Under the pieces are notes generated by a model. It ran no database searches, was not told the DNA's origin, and was given only the letters and a program-made list of their open reading frames with translations. Of a stretch of 64,000 nt of DNA, positions 32,910-41,635 are shown one piece after another. The stretch comes from Actinoplanes cyaneus. Lineage in GTDB: Bacteria; Actinomycetota; Actinomycetes; Mycobacteriales; Micromonosporaceae. Each line of letters begins with the position of its first letter. The stretch's first letter is position 1. The stretch spans positions 248,001 through 312,000 of the forward strand of contig NZ_BOMH01000036.1 in NCBI RefSeq assembly GCF_016862095.1, given 5' to 3'. Both the position numbers and the translations under genes were made by a program.

Positions 32910-33081
32910 ACGGCCGCCGCTGACAGCGGGCGATCCGGGCAGCAAGGGTGAATTGCGCAGAACGGAGGCGCCGGCCGTTGGCTGTCGGCAACCCGCAGGT
33001 TTAGTGTGAAGGCTCCATCAGCTGCCCCAGACCCTGGTTGCGCGTCCACCACCTCGTGGTGCTGTCCGGGGAGAACAGCCG

Positions 33082-34116
33082 ATGACCCGGCAGCGAGGCA
33101 ATGGGCAGGACGACTTGCAGCCCGGCCGGTCGTGGGATCTGGTCGGCGTCTTCGGTCCGGGCCTGAGCGAGCTGTGCCGGGCGGGCACCGCGTTACTGCC
33201 GGGTGTCACCGGGGTCGGCCTGTCCGCGGGCCCGCTACCGATCGGCGGGCAGGAGGCCAGCCCGGTTCCGCGGGTCCGGTTCAGCAGCGACCGGGCCAGC
33301 GCCATTCTCGAATCCGCGCAGGAGACGCTGGCCGACGGCCCGTGTCACGAGGCCACAGCGACTCGCCAGCCGGTGCACGCCGCCGACCTGCGCCACCCGT
33401 CGTGGCGCGAACGGTGGCCGCGGTTCACCCCCGCGGCCCTGAACGCCGGAGCCCGGGCGGTGTTCGCCTGGCCGTTGCACGCCGGCGGGGTCCGGCACGC
33501 CGGCGCCGTCGACATGTACCGGCGTACCCCCAGTGGCCTGCGTGATGCCGATCGGAGCGCCGCGGTGGCGTTCACGGCCGCGGCCGCCGAGCTGCTCACC
33601 ATGGAACGTTTCGGCGTGGACTGGACCGGTGCCTTCGCCCACGCCCGCCTCGACCATGCCCTGCTCGCCCTCGCCGGTGGCGAACCCGTCACGGGTCCGC
33701 CCGGCCTGGCCCGCGACACCGCCGCCGGGCTGCCGCTGGCCCGCTGGCTCGACGGCGCCTCGGTTCCCCAGCTGCGCAGGCAGGTTCACTCTCTCAGCAC
33801 CGCGCAGGGCCTGATCGGCGAGGAGGGGAACCGGTTCGTGCTGGCCGTGCACGAAGCGATGATCAACGCCGTGAGCCACGGCGGCGGCCATGGCCAGCTG
33901 CTGCTGTGGCGTCGTGCCGGCCGGCTCTGGTGCGAGATCAGCGACCACGGCCCCGGCATCGGCACGTCCCTGCGCTCGACCGGCACCGCCCGCAGCCGCC
34001 GGCGGCGCCCGCACGGCTTCGGGCTGATGGAGCAGGCCTGCACCAGCATGGACGTCATCACCGACTCCACCGGCACGCGCCTGCTGCTCAGCCATGAGCT
34101 CGACAGCCGTCGCTGA
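33082..34116 (+). CDS. GAF-like sensor with HATPase domain (anti-sigma kinase-like)
   Basis: A 344-residue cytoplasmic protein; GGGGAGA precedes the ATG at 33082. The N-terminal half (about 20-175) is a GAF-type fold (GVFGPGLSELCRAGTALLPG, PVHAADLRHPSWRERWPRFT, AVFAWPLHAGGVRHAGAVDM). The C-terminal 110 residues form a GHKL ATPase: N box RFVLAVHEAMINAVSHGG, G1 ISDHGPGIG and G2 PHGFGLMEQACTSM. There is no HisKA domain, so it resembles RsbW/SpoIIAB-type serine kinases or anti-sigma factors, not a histidine kinase. Likely input is a small ligand and likely output is a STAS protein or sigma factor, an inference. Confidence 0.8.
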   Translation: MTRQRGNGQDDLQPGRSWDLVGVFGPGLSELCRAGTALLPGVTGVGLSAGPLPIGGQEASPVPRVRFSSDRASAILESAQETLADGPCHEATATRQPVHAADLRHPSWRERWPRFTPAALNAGARAVFAWPLHAGGVRHAGAVDMYRRTPSGLRDADRSAAVAFTAAAAELLTMERFGVDWTGAFAHARLDHALLALAGGEPVTGPPGLARDTAAGLPLARWLDGASVPQLRRQVHSLSTAQGLIGEEGNRFVLAVHEAMINAVSHGGGHGQLLLWRRAGRLWCEISDHGPGIGTSLRSTGTARSRRRRPHGFGLMEQACTSMDVITDSTGTRLLLSHELDSRR

Positions 34117-34135
34117 TCTCCGCCGGGGTCCGGGC

Positions 34136-34178
34136 ACGGCATGACCGGGCGGGCCGGCACCTGCTCGCGTCATGCCGT
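34136..34178. terminator. Hairpin between convergent genes
   Basis: ACGGCATGAC (34136-34145) pairs perfectly with GTCATGCCGT (34169-34178), with a GC-rich 23-nt loop that can form its own small stem. It separates the convergent HATPase gene and DUF4389 gene. Confidence 0.6.
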
Positions 34179-34187
34179 CCCGGTGCG

Positions 34188-34880
34188 TCACGCCGCCGGT
34201 GCGATCACCGTGGTGGCGGGGTCGGTGCCGCCGGTGTCCAGCCGGAACGGCGGATAGGCGTCGGTCATCAGGGCGGTGTACGCGGCGACGCGCAGCACCC
34301 ACCGGTTCAGGCCGAGGACCAGGTCGAACAGGCCACGCGGATAGTTGCCGGTGACGGCCAGAACGATCGCGGCGATGAGGACCAGGAGCCCGATCAGGCC
34401 GCCACCGGTCCAGCTGTAGCCGTCGGTGTCGGCGTTCACGGCGAACCAGGCGCCGCCGCCGACGAAGATGCCCACGATCAGCAGGTGCGGCAGCGCCAGC
34501 AGCCACCACTTCACCAGGACCAGCCCGCGGGACAGACGCTCGGGATAGGGCACGTGCAACTGTGCCGGACAGTCAGGATCGTCAGCGAGGGTGAACGGCG
34601 GATACCGGTCCGTGCCCAGCGCGCTGTAGGCGTAGTAACTGACCCGCCAGCCCCACCGGAGCACACCGACGTTGAACTCGAAGATCGCCCGCGGGTAGTG
34701 GCCGGTGAACAGGATTGCGAAGAACGCGACCACCGACAGGACCATGAACGCGATCCACAGGAAGAACAGCGCGAGATAGTGCGGGATGGACAGGAACCAC
34801 TTCACCAGCCACATCCAGCGGGACAGGTGTGGATCCAGGCGTGCATCCACGCGAACCGGGTAGACGGACGCAACGGTCAT
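34188..34880 (-). CDS. DUF4389 membrane protein, two tandem domains
   Basis: A 230-residue integral membrane protein. AGGAGGT lies nine bases before the ATG at 34880, deciding the start. Two similar halves each hold a pair of transmembrane helices followed by a conserved loop: WLVKWFLSIPHYLALFFLWI, TGHYPRAIFEFNVGVLRWGW, RYPPFTL in the first, and LVKWWLLALPHLLIVGIFVG, TGNYPRGLFDLVLGLNRWVL, AYPPFRL in the second. The HYP-R-A/G-x-F-x-F pattern identifies DUF4389. The function of the family is not known. It sits beside two genes for sigma-factor partner switching, but no direct link can be shown. Confidence 0.85.
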   Translation of the reverse strand: MTVASVYPVRVDARLDPHLSRWMWLVKWFLSIPHYLALFFLWIAFMVLSVVAFFAILFTGHYPRAIFEFNVGVLRWGWRVSYYAYSALGTDRYPPFTLADDPDCPAQLHVPYPERLSRGLVLVKWWLLALPHLLIVGIFVGGGAWFAVNADTDGYSWTGGGLIGLLVLIAAIVLAVTGNYPRGLFDLVLGLNRWVLRVAAYTALMTDAYPPFRLDTGGTDPATTVIAPAA

Positions 34881-34978
34881 GATCGTCGTACCTCCTGCCG
34901 ACCGGCCGGCCGTTCTGATCCGCCGGTGTGGAGACGCCCGGCGCGAGCACACGGCTCACTTCCGTGCCTGCATCCTGA

Positions 34979-35815
34979 TCAGGTCATGGAGGTGTCCGGG
35001 GAGATGGTGGCCCAGACGACCTTGCCGCCACGGGCGGGCAGCGCGCCCCAGCCGGGCGCGACGGCATGGACCAGCCGTAATCCCCGCCCTCGTTCCTGCA
35101 GCTCGACCGGGTTGCCCTCACCGGACGGCTCCCGCATGCGCGGATAGCGGGTGTCGCTGTCGCGGACGGCCACCAGCAGCCCGGGACCGGTGCGCACCAC
35201 GGTGACCACCAGGTCGGTACCGGCGTGCTGGACGGCGTTGGAGGCCAGCTCGGAGACGATCAGCGCGGCGTCGTGCCGCAGGTGATGCAGTTGCCAGCGG
35301 TGACAGGCCTGCACGACGAGTTCTCTGGCCGCCGCCACGGAGAGCGGGTGCGAGCGGAGCCGGGCCTGCATCCGGGAGCCGGGTGGCAGGTCCGTGGCCA
35401 GGGCCCGGCGCGCCTGTTGCATGGTGTCGAACACCAGCGCCGGGGTTTCCTCGCCGTGCCGTAACCGGTGGTCCAGCATGGTCTGCGCGGGCAGGCACAA
35501 CGCCAGCCGGACCGGCCGGGGACCGAGTCGAGCCGTGCGTGCCGCCGTGACCCAGAAGGACCGGCTCACCCCGTGCAGGTCGCCCACATCGTGCAGGTCG
35601 ACGATCACCGCGGACACCGGGCCGGCGAGACACATCCGCAGGGTGGCGTCCACCTGCTGGCCGAGCTCCGTCGACCACTGCCCGTGCACCGTCATCTCGA
35701 CCACGGTGGTGCTCGCATCGGCCGCGACGTCCACCGCCACCCCTCGCCGATTCGTCTCGGCGGTGACCAGATAGGGAGGTTTCGCGGGGTACGTCCGCCG
35801 TCCGACGGTGGTCAT
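34979..35815 (-). CDS. STAS-HATPase fusion (anti-sigma antagonist plus kinase-like domain)
   Basis: A 278-residue cytoplasmic protein. Residues about 28-120 are STAS-like (VDVAADASTTVVEMTVHGQW, SAVIVDLHDVGDLHGVSRSF); the usual phosphorylatable Ser/Thr after D-L-x-x-V is replaced by a Leu-His-Gly stretch with Ser nearby. Residues about 150-275 are a GHKL ATPase (LIVSELASNAVQHAGTDLVV N box, AVRDSDTRYP G1, ERGRGLRLVHAVAPGWG G2). Having antagonist and kinase halves in one chain is seen in Streptomyces/Actinoplanes-type regulatory proteins. It probably sits in a partner-switching circuit. The start ATG overlaps the stop of a short upstream frame. Confidence 0.8.
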   Translation of the reverse strand: MTTVGRRTYPAKPPYLVTAETNRRGVAVDVAADASTTVVEMTVHGQWSTELGQQVDATLRMCLAGPVSAVIVDLHDVGDLHGVSRSFWVTAARTARLGPRPVRLALCLPAQTMLDHRLRHGEETPALVFDTMQQARRALATDLPPGSRMQARLRSHPLSVAAARELVVQACHRWQLHHLRHDAALIVSELASNAVQHAGTDLVVTVVRTGPGLLVAVRDSDTRYPRMREPSGEGNPVELQERGRGLRLVHAVAPGWGALPARGGKVVWATISPDTSMT

Positions 35816-35988
35816 CGCCGACCGGCCGTACGGGTGTCGTGACGGTTACGCCTCGCCCCGCCGGCCGGGGCCGGATGCCGCCGGCGGCTCGTGAGCCCCA
35901 GCGGCGAGTCCTCGGCCCCGAGGAAAGTGCGCGGCCGGTCGCCGGGCGCGTGCGGGGTGGCGACGGGGAGGCGGGGTTGAGTGATCAC
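35812..35988 (-). CDS. Possible small translationally coupled leader protein
   Basis: A 58-codon frame from the GTG at 35988 (TGGAG five bases upstream) to a TGA at 35812-35814 that overlaps the ATG of the STAS-HATPase gene as ATGA. The product is basic and Pro/Arg-rich (PRLPVATPHAPGDRPRTFLG) with no recognised domain. The overlap suggests coupling, but such frames arise by chance in GC-rich DNA, so coding is unproven. Confidence 0.3.
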   Translation of the reverse strand: MITQPRLPVATPHAPGDRPRTFLGAEDSPLGLTSRRRHPAPAGGARRNRHDTRTAGRR

Positions 35989-36267
35989 GACGGCTCCAGG
36001 CGTCTGTAGGGCGGGTGCGCTACCGAGGTCTGGAGCAGCGAGGAGTGGCGGTGGTGACGTCATCGGCACCTGACTTCACTCTAGGCCGACCTGCTGTTGA
36101 TCGCCCGACTCGTTGGACGTACGAGGGCCGGACGGCTGCGTTGTTTCAGGGTTTCCCGGCTCTCGTCCCGGTTACGGGAGCCCAGGTCATTGACTCGGTT
36201 CGAGCCCGTCGCAAGGATTTCCGGCAAGTTTCTTTACGATTGCGACCAGTCGGAAGGGCGCCGCCGT

Positions 36268-38133
36268 ATGACCCGTCCCCGTTTCGCCGCCCTCACGGCG
36301 GGCCTGCTCGCCGGCGCGGGCCTGCTCGTCCCGCAAGCCGCCGCCCAGGCCGCCCCCGCCGCGACTGTGCAGGCATGGTTCAGTTCCGAGTCGCGCACCG
36401 CGGGCTACGAGCCGAAGAACGCGAACTGGTACACCAGTCCCGCCACCGGCCTGGCCGGCACGCCGTACCAGCTCAGCAGGCAGGCCGACATCGCCACCAC
36501 GGCGGCCGCCGGCACCGCCACGATCTCGGTCGACACCGCCCAGCAGTTCCAGACCGTGCTCGGCGTGGGCTCCTCCCTGGAGGAGTCGACGGTCTTCAAC
36601 CTGGCCCGGATGAGCGCGGCCGGCCGCACGAACGCCCTGCGCGCGCTGGTCGACCCGAGCGCCGGCGCGGGCTTCAACGTCGCCAGGATCGCGTTCGGCA
36701 CCAGTGACTTCACCTCGCACGACTTCTACACCTACGACGACGGCGCGGCCGATCCGTCGCTGTCGCGGTTCTCGATCCAGCGCGACATCGACGACAAGAT
36801 CATCTCGACGTTGCGCGAGGCGCTGGCGATCAACCCGAACCTGAAGATCTTCGCGAGCGCGTGGTCGGCGCCGCCGTGGATGAAGAGCAGCAACGCGATC
36901 ATTACGGGAAGCCTGCTCGACCAGTACATCCCCACGCTGGCGACCTATTACCGCAAGGCGATCCAGGCGTACGCGGCACAGGGCATCCCGATCTACGGCC
37001 TGACGCTGCAGAACGAGCCGCTGTTCGAGCCCGCCGACTACCCGGGCATGCGCGTCACCGCTGACCAGGAACGACGTCTCGCGATCGCGCTGCGCGCCGA
37101 GCTCACCGGCAACGGCCTGGGCGCCACCAAGATCTGGGCCTTCGACCACAACTTCAGCGAGGGAGTCTCGTACGCGCAAGGGGTCCTCACCGGCGACGCG
37201 CGTGCCTCGGTCGACGGGATCGCCTTCCACGACTACGCCGGTGACCCGTCGGCGATGGCCACCGTCAAGGCGCAGTTCCCCGACAAGGACGTGCTGATGA
37301 CCGAGCGTTCGGTCTGGGGCACCGCGGGCGCCGACCGGATAGTGCAGTACTTCCGCAACCAGTCCACCCTCTACGAGGGCTGGGTCTCGATGCTCGACCA
37401 GAACCGCTCGCCGGAGCGCTGGAGCGGCTCGCCCGACCCGACGATGCTGGTGCAGAGCGCGTCGAACCCTGACACGTTCTGGAAGACCCCCGACTACAAC
37501 ATGATCGCCCAGTTCTCGAAGTTCGTGCGGGCCGGTGCGAAGCGCGTCGCCACCGGCTACGGTTCGACCGGCACGGTGACCGACGTCGCCTTCGTGAACC
37601 CGGACAACTCGCTGGTCACCGTCGTGGTCAACCAGACCGCGTCGAACCAGACGTTCACGCTGCGTGCCGGCGGCCGTCAGTTCACCAGCACCCTGCCGGC
37701 GAAGACCACCGGGACGTACGTGTGGCCCGGCGCGGGTGACGCCGGAACCAGCCCGTCGCGTTCGGGTCAGATCACCGGGTACGGCGGCAAGTGCGTCGAC
37801 GTTCCGGGCGCGTCCACCGCCAACGGCACCCAGGTGCAGCTCTGGACCTGCAACGGCTCGCCGGCGCAGACCTGGACCGTCGGCTCGGACGGCACGGTCC
37901 GGGTGCTCGGCAAGTGTCTCGACGTGAACGCCGCGTCCAGCGCCAACGGCACCAAGGCCCAGATCTACGACTGCAACGGGACCGCGGCCCAGCAGTGGAC
38001 AGCGGGCACCGACGGCACCCTGCGTTCCCTGGGCAAGTGCCTGGACGCCACCGGCCCGTCCTCGGCCGACGGCACGAAGCTCCAGATCTGGGACTGCTTC
38101 GCCGGCGACAACCAGCGCTGGACCCTGCCGTAG
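36268..38133 (+). CDS. Secreted GH30-family glycosidase with C-terminal CBM13
   Basis: A 621-residue extracellular enzyme. The ATG at 36268 begins the signal peptide (MTRPRFAALTAGLLAGAGLL, cleavage near AQAAP). Residues about 45-490 match the GH30 (beta-1,6-glucanase/glucosylceramidase) pattern: GVGSSLEESTVFNLA, SAWSAPPWMKSS, acid/base Glu250 in LQNEP, WAFDHN, DGIAFHDYAG and nucleophile Glu346 in LMTERSVWG. The retaining mechanism needs both Glu, and both are present. Residues about 495-621 form a ricin-B-type CBM13 with three Q-x-W repeats (QVQLWTC, KAQIYDC, KLQIWDC), ending NQRWTLP. Likely to degrade beta-linked glucans or similar. Followed by a strong hairpin. Confidence 0.88.
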   Translation: MTRPRFAALTAGLLAGAGLLVPQAAAQAAPAATVQAWFSSESRTAGYEPKNANWYTSPATGLAGTPYQLSRQADIATTAAAGTATISVDTAQQFQTVLGVGSSLEESTVFNLARMSAAGRTNALRALVDPSAGAGFNVARIAFGTSDFTSHDFYTYDDGAADPSLSRFSIQRDIDDKIISTLREALAINPNLKIFASAWSAPPWMKSSNAIITGSLLDQYIPTLATYYRKAIQAYAAQGIPIYGLTLQNEPLFEPADYPGMRVTADQERRLAIALRAELTGNGLGATKIWAFDHNFSEGVSYAQGVLTGDARASVDGIAFHDYAGDPSAMATVKAQFPDKDVLMTERSVWGTAGADRIVQYFRNQSTLYEGWVSMLDQNRSPERWSGSPDPTMLVQSASNPDTFWKTPDYNMIAQFSKFVRAGAKRVATGYGSTGTVTDVAFVNPDNSLVTVVVNQTASNQTFTLRAGGRQFTSTLPAKTTGTYVWPGAGDAGTSPSRSGQITGYGGKCVDVPGASTANGTQVQLWTCNGSPAQTWTVGSDGTVRVLGKCLDVNAASSANGTKAQIYDCNGTAAQQWTAGTDGTLRSLGKCLDATGPSSADGTKLQIWDCFAGDNQRWTLP

Positions 38134-38138
38134 TTCCC

Positions 38139-38183
38139 GGTCCGGCGCCGCCCGGCTACTGGTCGGCGGGGTGGCGCCGGACC
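38139..38183. terminator. Strong terminator-like hairpin after the GH30 gene
   Basis: GGTCCGGCGCC (38139-38149) pairs perfectly with GGCGCCGGACC (38173-38183), an 11-bp GC stem with a 23-nt loop, six bases past the GH30 stop. The following gene starts at 38224 with its own signals. Confidence 0.7.
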
Positions 38184-38223
38184 ACCGGAAACGGGACAGC
38201 GGGCTGCGACGAAGTCTCGTACG

Positions 38224-40557
38224 ATGCGCGCACTTGATCTTCTTCGTCAGCACGTGAGGACTCCGTTGACGCATTCTCTCCTTCGCTGGGCCGTGGCCGG
38301 GACGGCCGCCGCCGTGGCGTCCGCCGCGCTGGCGGCCCCCGCTCTCGCGGACAGCGGACCTGTCCTGCTCGCGGGAGCAACACCGCAGGTCAGTGCGGCT
38401 GTGGGCGCTGACTTCGAGGTCAGCCTGTCGGTCACCAACACGGGCAGTTCGCCGCTGACCGGTGCCGGCGTCCTGCTGCACACCGACTGGGGCTTCGAGC
38501 CCACCCAGCAGTTCTCCAACTGCTTCTACGAGGACGCGCGGGCGCGGCGCTGCGCCTTCGACCAGACGCTGGAGCCGGGCAAGAGCTACCGGCTCGTCCT
38601 GCCGTACAAGGTTCGATCGGACACCTACGCGCCGGGCGGCACCGTGGGCCAGTTCCAGTGGCTGACGGCCGGCGAACTCGCTACCTACAGCGGGGGCACA
38701 CCCGGAACCGGTGATCCGCTCCCCCTGCGGGAGGGCAACCCGTTGCCCAAGCACGACGACGGCTCGTCCGCGAACGTCGACGTGAAGGTCACCGGGACGA
38801 ACGGCCTGGATCTGGTCGCGATCGGTGACGCCGTCTCCGGTGCGGCCGGTGCCGTGGTGCAGGCCACCGTGGGCGTGCGTAACGACGGTCCGGCCACGAT
38901 CGACAGGGGCCGTTCCGGTAATGCGCCCGCCGAGGTCGAGGTGACTCTTCCGGCCGGCACGTCGTTCGTGAGGGCCCCCGGCTGCAGCCGGGAGGAGGAC
39001 AACTCGCATTACCTCTGTGACGTGCCGGAGTACCTCTTCAAGGCCGGTACGACGTCGACCTGGACGTTCACCTTGAAGATCGACAAGGTGGTGCCCGACG
39101 CGCAGGGGACGGTCCAGGTCAACCCGCCGTGCCAGTGCGTCAACGTCGGCGACGTGAACAGGGCCAACGACACGACGCTGCTGCGAGCGAACCCCACCGC
39201 CGGGGACACCGACCAGCTCGCACCGGTGATCGCGAGCACCGGTCTCCTCGCCGATCAGCGGGTCCCCGCCGAGCTCGTCTTCTACCCGGGGACGGCCGAC
39301 AACGTCGGAGTCATCGAGCTGCGGGCGACCGTCAACGACTCCCTCGACGCGGACTGCACCCTGACCGCCGGCTGCCGGGTGTCACTGGCGAGCCTGCCCA
39401 GCGACAAGTACGCCACCGTCACCGTCAGTGCCGTGGACGCCGCCGGCAACCACGCCGAGAAGTCGGTCCGGGTGAGCGTCGACAACGTCCTGCCCACCGC
39501 GACCCTCTCGCCGCGGGCCGGGTCCTCGGTGCCGAGCGGGCCGGTCACGATCACGCTGACCGGCGTCCCCAGCGACGTCTGGCGCATCGACGCGATCGAC
39601 GGGCAGACCCGCGTCGGGCTGTCCGACGACGCCTGGGCGTACACCTGGAACGCCGTCGAGGGCGTCACCTCCCCGACGTTCGTTCTCCACGACCTCGCCG
39701 GCAACACCACCACCCTCGAGACCGGCTACACCGTGACGGCCAAGCCCGTGGACGACAAGCCGCCGGTCATCGCGCAGGTGGACTTCGCCGGTGCGTACTC
39801 GACGAACCGGCTGGACACTGGCACGGGCTGGATCGGCGGCGTCAGCACCCTGAAGCCGACGATCCAGGACGAGTCGGCGATCGTCCGGACGGAGTGGACG
39901 GTCGACGGCACGCCGCGGTCGAGCGACCCGACGTTCACCTGGGACGCGCGCACCTTCGCGGCGTCCGCCGCGACCGTGCGGCTGCAGGTGTGGGACGCGG
40001 CCGGCAACACGTCGTCCACCTCGTTCCCCGTGAACATCGACAAGACCGCTCCCACGATGACCATCGCACCCGGCCACAACGCCTTGGTCCGGGGTACGTC
40101 GTACGTCACCTCGCTCAAGGCCGCTGACCCGCACGGTGTCGCGGTCACGAACCTGGCCGGCCGGAGCGGCTCGGTGACGTCCGTGCGGCTGTCCAGCGGC
40201 AAGGACGGCGCGAAGACGATCACCTGGACGGCCGTCGACAGGCTGGGCAACACGGCGAGCGCGAGGCGGACCGTGATCGTCGACAACACCGCGCCCACGC
40301 TCAAGGTCACCAAGGCGCCCAGGAACAAGTCGAAGCTGTCCCGGAAGGTGACGTTCTCGGCCTCGGCGAGCGACCGCAACGGCGTGGCCAAGGTGCAGCT
40401 CCTGGTCAACGGCAAGGTGGTGGCCACCGACACCAAGGCCGCCTACCTCCTGGCGCTCACTCCCGCGCGCTACGGCAAGAAGTTCACGGTCCAGCTGCGC
40501 GCCTACGACAAGGCGGGCAACGTCCGGTACTCGAGCAAGCTGAGCTATCGCCGCTGA
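38224..40557 (+). CDS. Large secreted protein of CARDB-like and Ig-like domains
   Basis: A 777-residue exported protein with a long signal region (basic MRALDLLRQHVRTPLTHSLL, hydrophobic core, cleavage near PALAD at about residue 43). Residues 45-325 hold two repeat-containing beta domains of the conserved-repeat/CARDB kind (FEVSLSVTNTGSSPLTGAGV, VQATVGVRNDGPATIDRG), with Cys pairs. Residues 335-777 are about five Ig-like domains (DNVGVIELRATVNDSLDADC, VDNVLPTATLSPRAGSSVPS, VDNTAPTLKVTKAP). No catalytic motif is seen. It is likely a cell-surface structural or binding protein. A truncated, frameshifted relative lies at 57430-57795. Confidence 0.75.
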   Translation: MRALDLLRQHVRTPLTHSLLRWAVAGTAAAVASAALAAPALADSGPVLLAGATPQVSAAVGADFEVSLSVTNTGSSPLTGAGVLLHTDWGFEPTQQFSNCFYEDARARRCAFDQTLEPGKSYRLVLPYKVRSDTYAPGGTVGQFQWLTAGELATYSGGTPGTGDPLPLREGNPLPKHDDGSSANVDVKVTGTNGLDLVAIGDAVSGAAGAVVQATVGVRNDGPATIDRGRSGNAPAEVEVTLPAGTSFVRAPGCSREEDNSHYLCDVPEYLFKAGTTSTWTFTLKIDKVVPDAQGTVQVNPPCQCVNVGDVNRANDTTLLRANPTAGDTDQLAPVIASTGLLADQRVPAELVFYPGTADNVGVIELRATVNDSLDADCTLTAGCRVSLASLPSDKYATVTVSAVDAAGNHAEKSVRVSVDNVLPTATLSPRAGSSVPSGPVTITLTGVPSDVWRIDAIDGQTRVGLSDDAWAYTWNAVEGVTSPTFVLHDLAGNTTTLETGYTVTAKPVDDKPPVIAQVDFAGAYSTNRLDTGTGWIGGVSTLKPTIQDESAIVRTEWTVDGTPRSSDPTFTWDARTFAASAATVRLQVWDAAGNTSSTSFPVNIDKTAPTMTIAPGHNALVRGTSYVTSLKAADPHGVAVTNLAGRSGSVTSVRLSSGKDGAKTITWTAVDRLGNTASARRTVIVDNTAPTLKVTKAPRNKSKLSRKVTFSASASDRNGVAKVQLLVNGKVVATDTKAAYLLALTPARYGKKFTVQLRAYDKAGNVRYSSKLSYRR

Positions 40558-40565
40558 TCCACGAC

Positions 40566-40603
40566 ACCGGTGCCCGCCTGGAACACTCCGGGCGGGCACC
40601 GGT
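40566..40603. terminator. Bidirectional hairpin between convergent genes
   Basis: ACCGGTGCCCGCC (40566-40578) pairs perfectly with GGCGGGCACCGGT (40591-40603) over 13 bp with a 12-nt loop. It is midway between the Ig-like protein gene and the CPBP gene, ending both. Confidence 0.8.
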
Positions 40604-40621
40604 CGTTGCGGCTGGCCGGGG

Positions 40622-41476
40622 TCAGCGCCAGTTGCCCCGCTTGCGGGCCTTGCGGACCAGCAGGTACGCGGCCACGCCGCCGATCAGGACAGCCCAGATG
40701 CTCGCCTCGGGCCCGAACTCGCCGCCGCTGAGAATCGCCGGGCCGTGCGGGGTTCCGGTGAACAGCCCGCCGACCGTGGTGTCGGCGCCGGAGACGGTCG
40801 CGCCGAAGATGCCCGACTCGGCGAAGTTCCAGCCCAGGTGGATGCCGATCGGCAGCCACAGAGTGCGCGTCGCGGCGTAGGCGGCGCCGGCGAGCAGGCC
40901 GCCCTCGATCGCGACGGCCAGCGCGCCCCAGACCGTGGCGTCCGGGTTGAGCAGGTGCAGGCCGCCGAAGAGCACACCCGAGACGATCAGGGCGATCGTG
41001 CTGCCCCAGCGCTCCTCGACGATGCGGAACAGCACCCCACGGAAGAGCAGCTCCTCGATGACGGCGACGCCGAGCATCAGGCCGAAGGTGCCGATCATGT
41101 CGCCGAACGATCCGCCGTGCAGCCGGTAGGCGTTGCTGACGAACATCAGGGCCAGCGTCAGGCAGAACAGGCCGACGCCGATCAGGGTGCCGCGGATCAG
41201 CTGCGGGCGTGCCGTGGCCCGGCTGATCTCCGGGGTGTCGCGCTCCTCGAGCCAGGAGACCAGCTTGGCGTACGCGTAGAGCGCCGTTGCCGCCGCCGCT
41301 ACCCCCGCGAGGATGCCGGTGACCGGGTTCCGCGCGGCCGCGGTCAGCAGCGGCGTGAGCAGCGACTCGAACGCGAGGAACACGACGAGCAGGAACACCA
41401 GGCGAGCGCCGAGGGGCCGCAGCCAGCGCGGCGGACCGGAACGGGTGGGCGATGCCTCAGCGGTCTCGTTGCTCAT
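40622..41476 (-). CDS. CPBP family intramembrane glutamic endopeptidase
   Basis: A 284-residue membrane protein with about eight transmembrane helices. The ATG at 41476 follows GAGGAGA. The family motifs are complete: EELLFRG (Glu141, Glu142, Arg146), FGGLHLLN (His) and HLGWNFAE (His and Asn), which in the CPBP/Rce1 (Abi) group form the intramembrane active site. Members cleave prenylated proteins or peptides, or protect against bacteriocins; the substrate here is unknown. The N-terminus is short and cytoplasmic (MSNETAEASPTRSGPP). It stands alone, convergent with the Ig-like protein gene. Confidence 0.88.
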   Translation of the reverse strand: MSNETAEASPTRSGPPRWLRPLGARLVFLLVVFLAFESLLTPLLTAAARNPVTGILAGVAAAATALYAYAKLVSWLEERDTPEISRATARPQLIRGTLIGVGLFCLTLALMFVSNAYRLHGGSFGDMIGTFGLMLGVAVIEELLFRGVLFRIVEERWGSTIALIVSGVLFGGLHLLNPDATVWGALAVAIEGGLLAGAAYAATRTLWLPIGIHLGWNFAESGIFGATVSGADTTVGGLFTGTPHGPAILSGGEFGPEASIWAVLIGGVAAYLLVRKARKRGNWR

Positions 41477-41593
41477 CGTCTCTCCTCTGTGAGCTGCGGG
41501 AATGTCCCGCATCGACAGGAGTGAGACTAGGAAGAACAGCCGCGGCGATAGTCACCCTCGAGTGAGCAATCGGGGGTCCCCCGGACGGGGGAC

Positions 41594-41620
41594 GGGCCCC
41601 GGAGACGCGCTCCGGGGCCC
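41594..41620 (-). terminator. Terminator after the GH64 gene
   Basis: GGGCCCCGGAG-acgcg-CTCCGGGGCCC is a perfect 11-bp stem with a 5-nt loop, 16 bp past the stop of the GH64 gene. No T-run follows, as is common in high-GC actinobacteria. Confidence 0.75.
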
Positions 41621-41635
41621 GCGGGAACTCCAGGG

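Noticed and set aside
36187..39009. Open frame of about 940 codons on the minus strand across the GH30 and Ig-like genes
   Set aside because: It spans two well-supported plus-strand genes and a terminator and has shadow-like composition (Val/Arg/Gly/Asp repeats).
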